In this document: one piece after another, positions 60,391 to 64,000 of the stretch
Layout of the letters: the number at the start of each line of letters is the position of its first letter
How positions within the stretch are numbered: the first letter of the stretch is position 1
Source: Closterium sp. Naga37s-1
Lineage: Eukaryota > Streptophyta > Zygnematophyceae > Desmidiales > Closteriaceae
DNA length: 64,000 nt
NCBI GenBank assembly: GCA_947471745.1
Contig: CANJKZ010000511.1
Span: 1-64,000 of the forward strand
Reading direction: 5' to 3'
Made by a program: the position numbers and the translations under genes
Notes under the pieces: model-generated
What the model was told of the DNA's origin: nothing
The model's input: only the letters and a program-made list of their open reading frames with translations
The model's database searches: none

Positions 60391-61210
60391 TGTTATAGTC
60401 ACAATAGGCTTGAATGTGCCTAAAACGAAAGATAGAGAGCACAGACGGATTTCTGCACAGCGGCTTCAAACGTTGATAGCGTTCTGCTCACAGCTGCAAA
60501 TGACTTGATTCAAACTGGATATGGAGCGTCTTTACGTCGTCTACAATTAGCAATTTAGATTGCACGATTTGATAAAGAATTGACGACACAGCGTCGGTTT
60601 GAACGAACGGTACTATGGCAGCCACTATAGTCTTAGAACACAAGATAGGAAGAGTTACGAGTTGGGAATGACTCCCAGCTCCTACAAATCCCAAGAGCCG
60701 AGGTACAGTGATGTAGAACAGTGCCACACTGTCCCCAACCACGAAGGGTCTCGAAACTACCCTTCACTAGGGCCTACACCAAGTGAAATGTTACACTACA
60801 CAAAGTAATGTAACTATCTTCAATATCTTGAGGTGTACCCTTTTTGGCGAGCTTCGAAATCACTTGAGGCTTGACACCAAGGCTCAGGCTCTTCATCACA
60901 AACTCATCCTTGAGTTCTTGATGGGTCTGCTGCACACACCTGCGACACGCCGAACGTTCGACACAGGACAAAATAGAAACCGCGCACGACAAAATAGAAA
61001 CCGCGCGCGAGACACAAACGACCGCGTAACACGCGTCTAGCCATAACTCGCTATTGACTCGACACACACACTCGACATCATGACTCAACATTCACACACA
61101 ATTATAAGCATGAAATATATATTATCCCATGCCCTCATACCATTCCATACACACACACATTCACGCACACGGACAACAAGCCGAGTGCAAACCGTAGGGT
61201 TGCACCAACA
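60391..61210 (-). repeat. 5' LTR of copia element 2
   Basis: 820 bp. The sense-strand TATA-like ATAATATATA is at about 61116-61125, where a promoter would lie. The right border is followed by the CGCCG target copy and then element 3 coding sequence. Confidence 0.95.
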
Positions 61211-61215
61211 CGCCG

Positions 61216-62980
61216 CTCTTCCTCGCTCCAGGTGCTCCCCAGGTAGACCCCCTCCCCGCTCCCGGTCCTGCTCCTTCAGGTGTGTCTCAGGTAGACCCTC
61301 CTCCTCAGGTTGAGGTCACTGGTGACTCAGGTCCTGCTGAGGGTGGTGCTGCTGCTGGGGGTGCTGAGCCTGGGGGTGCGGAGCCTGGGGGTGCTGAGCC
61401 TGGGGGTGCTGAGCCTGGGGGTGCTGAGCCTGGGGGTGTAGAGCCTGGGGGTGCGGAGACTGTGGGTGCTGAGCCTGGGGGCACTGAGGCGTCTGGTGAG
61501 CAGTCTCCCGGGAGCGGCCGTCTCCGTAGTCGCTCCGCTGGTGCTTCGCCGCTGCACTCTCGTCGTCGACTCCCTCTCTCCCCACAGCAGCTGCTTGAGT
61601 GGTACGCTGGCCGTCAGGGTCGCGCTGCTGGAGCTAGGGGCCCTGCTGCGGGAGGCGCTGGAGCTGGTGACTCTGCCACTGGAGTTGTTTCTGCTGGAGG
61701 TTCTGGAGCTGCTGAGGGCGCTGGAGCTGGAGGTCCTGGAGCTGCTGAGGGTGCTGGCGCTAGAGGTTCTGGAGCTGCTGGAGGTACTAGCGCTGGTGGC
61801 GCTGGTGGCGCTGGAGCTGGAGGTTCTGGAGCTGCTGAGGGTGCTGGCGCTGGAGGTTCTGGAGCTGCTGCGGGTTCTGGCGCTGAGGGTTCTGAGTCTG
61901 CTGTTGCGCGGCTTCCTTGGAGTAGCCGCCTTCGTCCGCGTGTGCCTCTCACCTCGCAGCAGCTGCACGACTGGTACGGTCGCCGTCAGGGTCGCGCTTC
62001 TGGAGCTCGGGGCTCTGCCGCTGGAGGTACTTCTGCTGTCGCCACTGGAGCTGGGAGTGGTGCTGGTCCTGGAGGTGCTCGTACTGGAGGTACTGGAGCT
62101 GCTGGGGCTGGAGGTGCTGAGTCTGAGGGTGCTGCTACTGGAGGCTCTGCGGCTGGAGACCCTGGGACTGGAGGTGCCGGTTCTGGGGGTGCTGGTGTTG
62201 GTGGAGCTGGTCCTGGAGGAGCTGGCGCTGGAGGTTCTGTAGCTGCTGGAGTTTCTGGAGCTGCTGGGGGTACTGGAGCTGCTGGTGCTGGTGTCACTGC
62301 ACAGCCGCGCCTGTTCTTCGCTCCACCGTCTCCGTCGTCTCAGCCACTGCCTGACTCTGTGCTTCGCCAGGATCTTAGTCTCCCTTCGTCTACTGGTCTT
62401 CCGTTGCAGCCTGGTTCACCGCTGCCTGCTCCTTCTCCTTACACTGAGCAGCTAGGGAGTCTTACTGAGCGTCGTGAGCCTGCGTCGCGTCCTGTCTCGC
62501 CTGTCTGTTCTGGTCGTTCCGGTCGTCGTGTTCCTCGTCCGCGTCTGCCGGCTGTCCCCGACACCCACCTCGTAGTCCGTCGTCTTCCCTCTCCTCCACA
62601 GCGTGTTCTTCTGCCGTCCCCTCCTGCGTCTTCTTTGCCTGTCGTTGCGGACCCCGAGTCTGACCGGTTTCGTGCTGAGCACCCTACTGTTACGCGTCTG
62701 CTAGCCACTGTTGTTGCTGACCCGTCGTTTGAGTCTGCTACTACGTCTGCCTTAGTTGCTGAGCTTGTTGACTTTGCTGCTGCCTGTCGTCTAGACTACG
62801 CCGCTAGTCTTGTTGCTGAGTCTGAGTCTGTCTGTCCTCCGTCCGTCGGGGGTGAGTGTGCTCTTGGCACGGACGTCCTTGAGGACAGGCAGGAGGACCT
62901 TGAGTGTCTTGCAGCCGCTGCGCCTCATCTCGTGTCCATGCTGCTTGCCCCTGAGGGAGACCCGGATGCTCCAGACATCC
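61216..62980 (+). repeat. Integrase-RT linker of element 3 with coding repeats
   Basis: After element 2, element 3 resumes. 61330-61500 is a 15-bp tandem repeat (GGTGCTGAGCCTGGG) coding GGAEP-type units. 61620-61930 and 61990-62310 hold Gly/Ala-rich coding repeats with 30-60-bp periods (GGAGCTGGAGGTTCTGGAGC). EWY-type motifs occur near 61580 (PQQLLEWYAGRQG) and 61955 (SQQLHDWYGRRQG). 62650-62980 is conserved with element 1 (VTRLLATVVADPSFES). Long frames on the other phases are low-complexity. Confidence 0.85.
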
Positions 62981-64000
62981 CGACCCCGCGCTCTTACGCT
63001 GAGGCGATCGCGGGTGAGTACTCCTCTCAGTGGAAGACAGCCATGGACGCAGAGATGGCATCCTGGAAGTCCACAGGCACCTACGTCGATGAGGTTCCCC
63101 CACCTGGGGCGAACATCGTCAGTGGCATGTGGATTTTTAGGGTGAAGCGGCCGCCAGGTTCTCCGCCTGTCTTCAAGGCGCGTTACGTTGCACGAGGTTT
63201 CAGTCAGCGAGAGGGAGTAGACTTCTTCCAGACCTTCTCCCCCACCCCGAAGATGACCACTCTTCGGGTGCTGCTACACGTTGCCGCTCAGCGTGACTAC
63301 GAGCTTCACTCTCTTGACTTCAGCACAGCTTTCTTACAGGGCAGCCTGCACGAGGAGATCTGGCTGCGCCGCCCACCTGGCTTCACTGGGTCGTTCCCTT
63401 CTGGTACCCAGTGGAGCCTCAGGCGGCCGGTCTACGGTCTCCGCCAGGCGCCACGAGAGTGGCACGACACACTGAGGACTACACTTGCGGCTCTTGGGTT
63501 TGCTCCGTCGATTGCTGACCCGTCGCTGTTTCTACGCACCGACACTTCGCTGCCGCCGTTCTACATCCTCGTGTACGTCGACGACTTGGTCTTTGCCACT
63601 GCTGACACTGAGGCTCTCGCCCACGTGAAGTCGGAGCTGCAGAAGAGACACACGTGCACAGACCTGGGTGAGCTGACAAGCTATCTTGGCTTGCGGATCA
63701 CCCGGGACAGAGCACGCCGCACCATCACACTGACTCAGTCACACATGGTGCAGCAGGTCCTTCAGCGCTTCGGCTTCACCTGGTCCTCGGCACAGGCCAC
63801 TCCTCTGGCTACAGGTCACTCGCTCTCAGCTCCACCTTCGGACGAGTCCGTAGAGCCGAGTGGTCCTTACCCAGAGCTAGTTGGCTGCCTCATGTACCTG
63901 ATGACCTGCACTCGTCCTGACCTTGCGTACCCTCTTGGCCTTCTGGCTCACTACGTGGCTCCTGGTCGGCACCGAAAGGTGCACATGGATGCTGCTAAGA
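62980..64000 (+). CDS. Reverse transcriptase of copia element 3, runs off the window
   Basis: Open to the last base. Starts with RSYAEAIAGEYSSQW, then WIFRVKR, YVARGFSQREGVDF, LDFSTAFLQGSLHEEI, VYGLRQAPREWH, YVDDLVFAT (about 63575), YLGLRITRD and CLMYLMTCTRPDLAY. It is nearly the same protein as the RT of element 1, with substitutions such as FGFTWSSAQ for FRFTYSSPQ. RNase H and the 3' LTR lie beyond 64000. Confidence 0.93.

Larger units (their letters stand above)
54726..61210 (-). mobile_element. Copia element 2 (820-bp LTRs), looks whole, nested in element 3
   Basis: A 6,485-bp Ty1/copia retrotransposon on the minus strand. 820-bp LTRs (54726-55545 and 60391-61210) differ at about five positions, so it is young. 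The target duplication is CGCCG at 54721-54725 and 61211-61215. A Met-tRNA type primer site lies just inside the 5' LTR and a purine-rich tract (GAGGGGGAGTT on the minus strand) just inside the 3' LTR. One long gag-pol frame fills the interior with no break seen. The same family left the solo LTR at 25200-26019. Confidence 0.96.
51416..64000 (+). mobile_element. Copia element 3 (127-bp LTR family), partial, interrupted by element 2
   Basis: Relative of element 1 with the same architecture. A 127-bp 5' LTR (51416-51542) is followed by a primer-binding-like site, GC-rich repetitive leader, zinc-like motif, protease, integrase, linker repeats and RT; the 3' end lies outside the window. Element 2 is inserted at 54726-61210, flanked by CGCCG, in the coding stretch just after the integrase. 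The LTR is clearly diverged from that of element 1, so they are sister families or subfamilies. Apart from the insertion it has several breaks, mostly toward the 5' half, and looks broken. Age cannot be judged without its 3' LTR. Confidence 0.9.

Overview
The window reads as a repeat-dominated, GC-rich nuclear segment from a streptophyte plant or alga. It is eukaryotic: host-gene relics carry GT-AG introns, there are Ty1/copia LTR retrotransposons, and the satellite monomer is nucleosome-sized. The CUL1 relic keeps the exon junctions I remember for land-plant cullin-1. Two further relics resemble a plant group A bZIP (ABI5/AREB type) and a plastid Ycf45/SPD1-type P-loop ATPase. The gag of the 127-bp-LTR copia elements reminds me of zygnematophyte algae such as Closterium, but that is recall and not a result.

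Layout. (1) 1-6387: a 28-bp G-rich minisatellite, about 228 units, with 976-bp and 1,485-bp higher-order periods. (2) 6388-23850, 32117-43930 and 44483-44620: one array of a 173-bp satellite, about 170 monomer equivalents, with higher-order blocks of 2,212, 2,618 and about 5,650 bp. (3) 23851-32116: copia element 1 (+ strand, 127-bp LTRs, TSD TGACG) inserted in the satellite; it carries a solo 820-bp LTR (25200-26019, TSD GCACC) of another copia family. (4) 43933-44480: a 548-bp MITE-like DNA transposon (TIR CCGTAAACCCCC, TA target) in the satellite. (5) 44621-51415: a non-satellite island with decayed host genes: the 3' half of CUL1 (-), an ABI5/AREB-like N-terminal piece (-) and a Ycf45/SPD1-like ATPase fragment (+). 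No intact host gene was recognised. (6) 51416 to the window end: copia element 3 (+), related to element 1 and running off the window. (7) 54726-61210: copia element 2 (-), nested in element 3 with TSD CGCCG, 820-bp LTRs and one uninterrupted gag-pol frame; it looks whole.

Together this suggests a centromeric or pericentromeric domain: a satellite array expanded by block duplication, young copia insertions in the satellite and in each other, and gene fragments decaying nearby. The most unusual signals are a short EWY peptide motif that recurs seven times in elements 1 and 3, an atypical zinc-binding-like gag motif in the same family, and the cluster of three unrelated gene relics. Nearly every long reading frame in the satellite regions is a by-product of tandem repetition.
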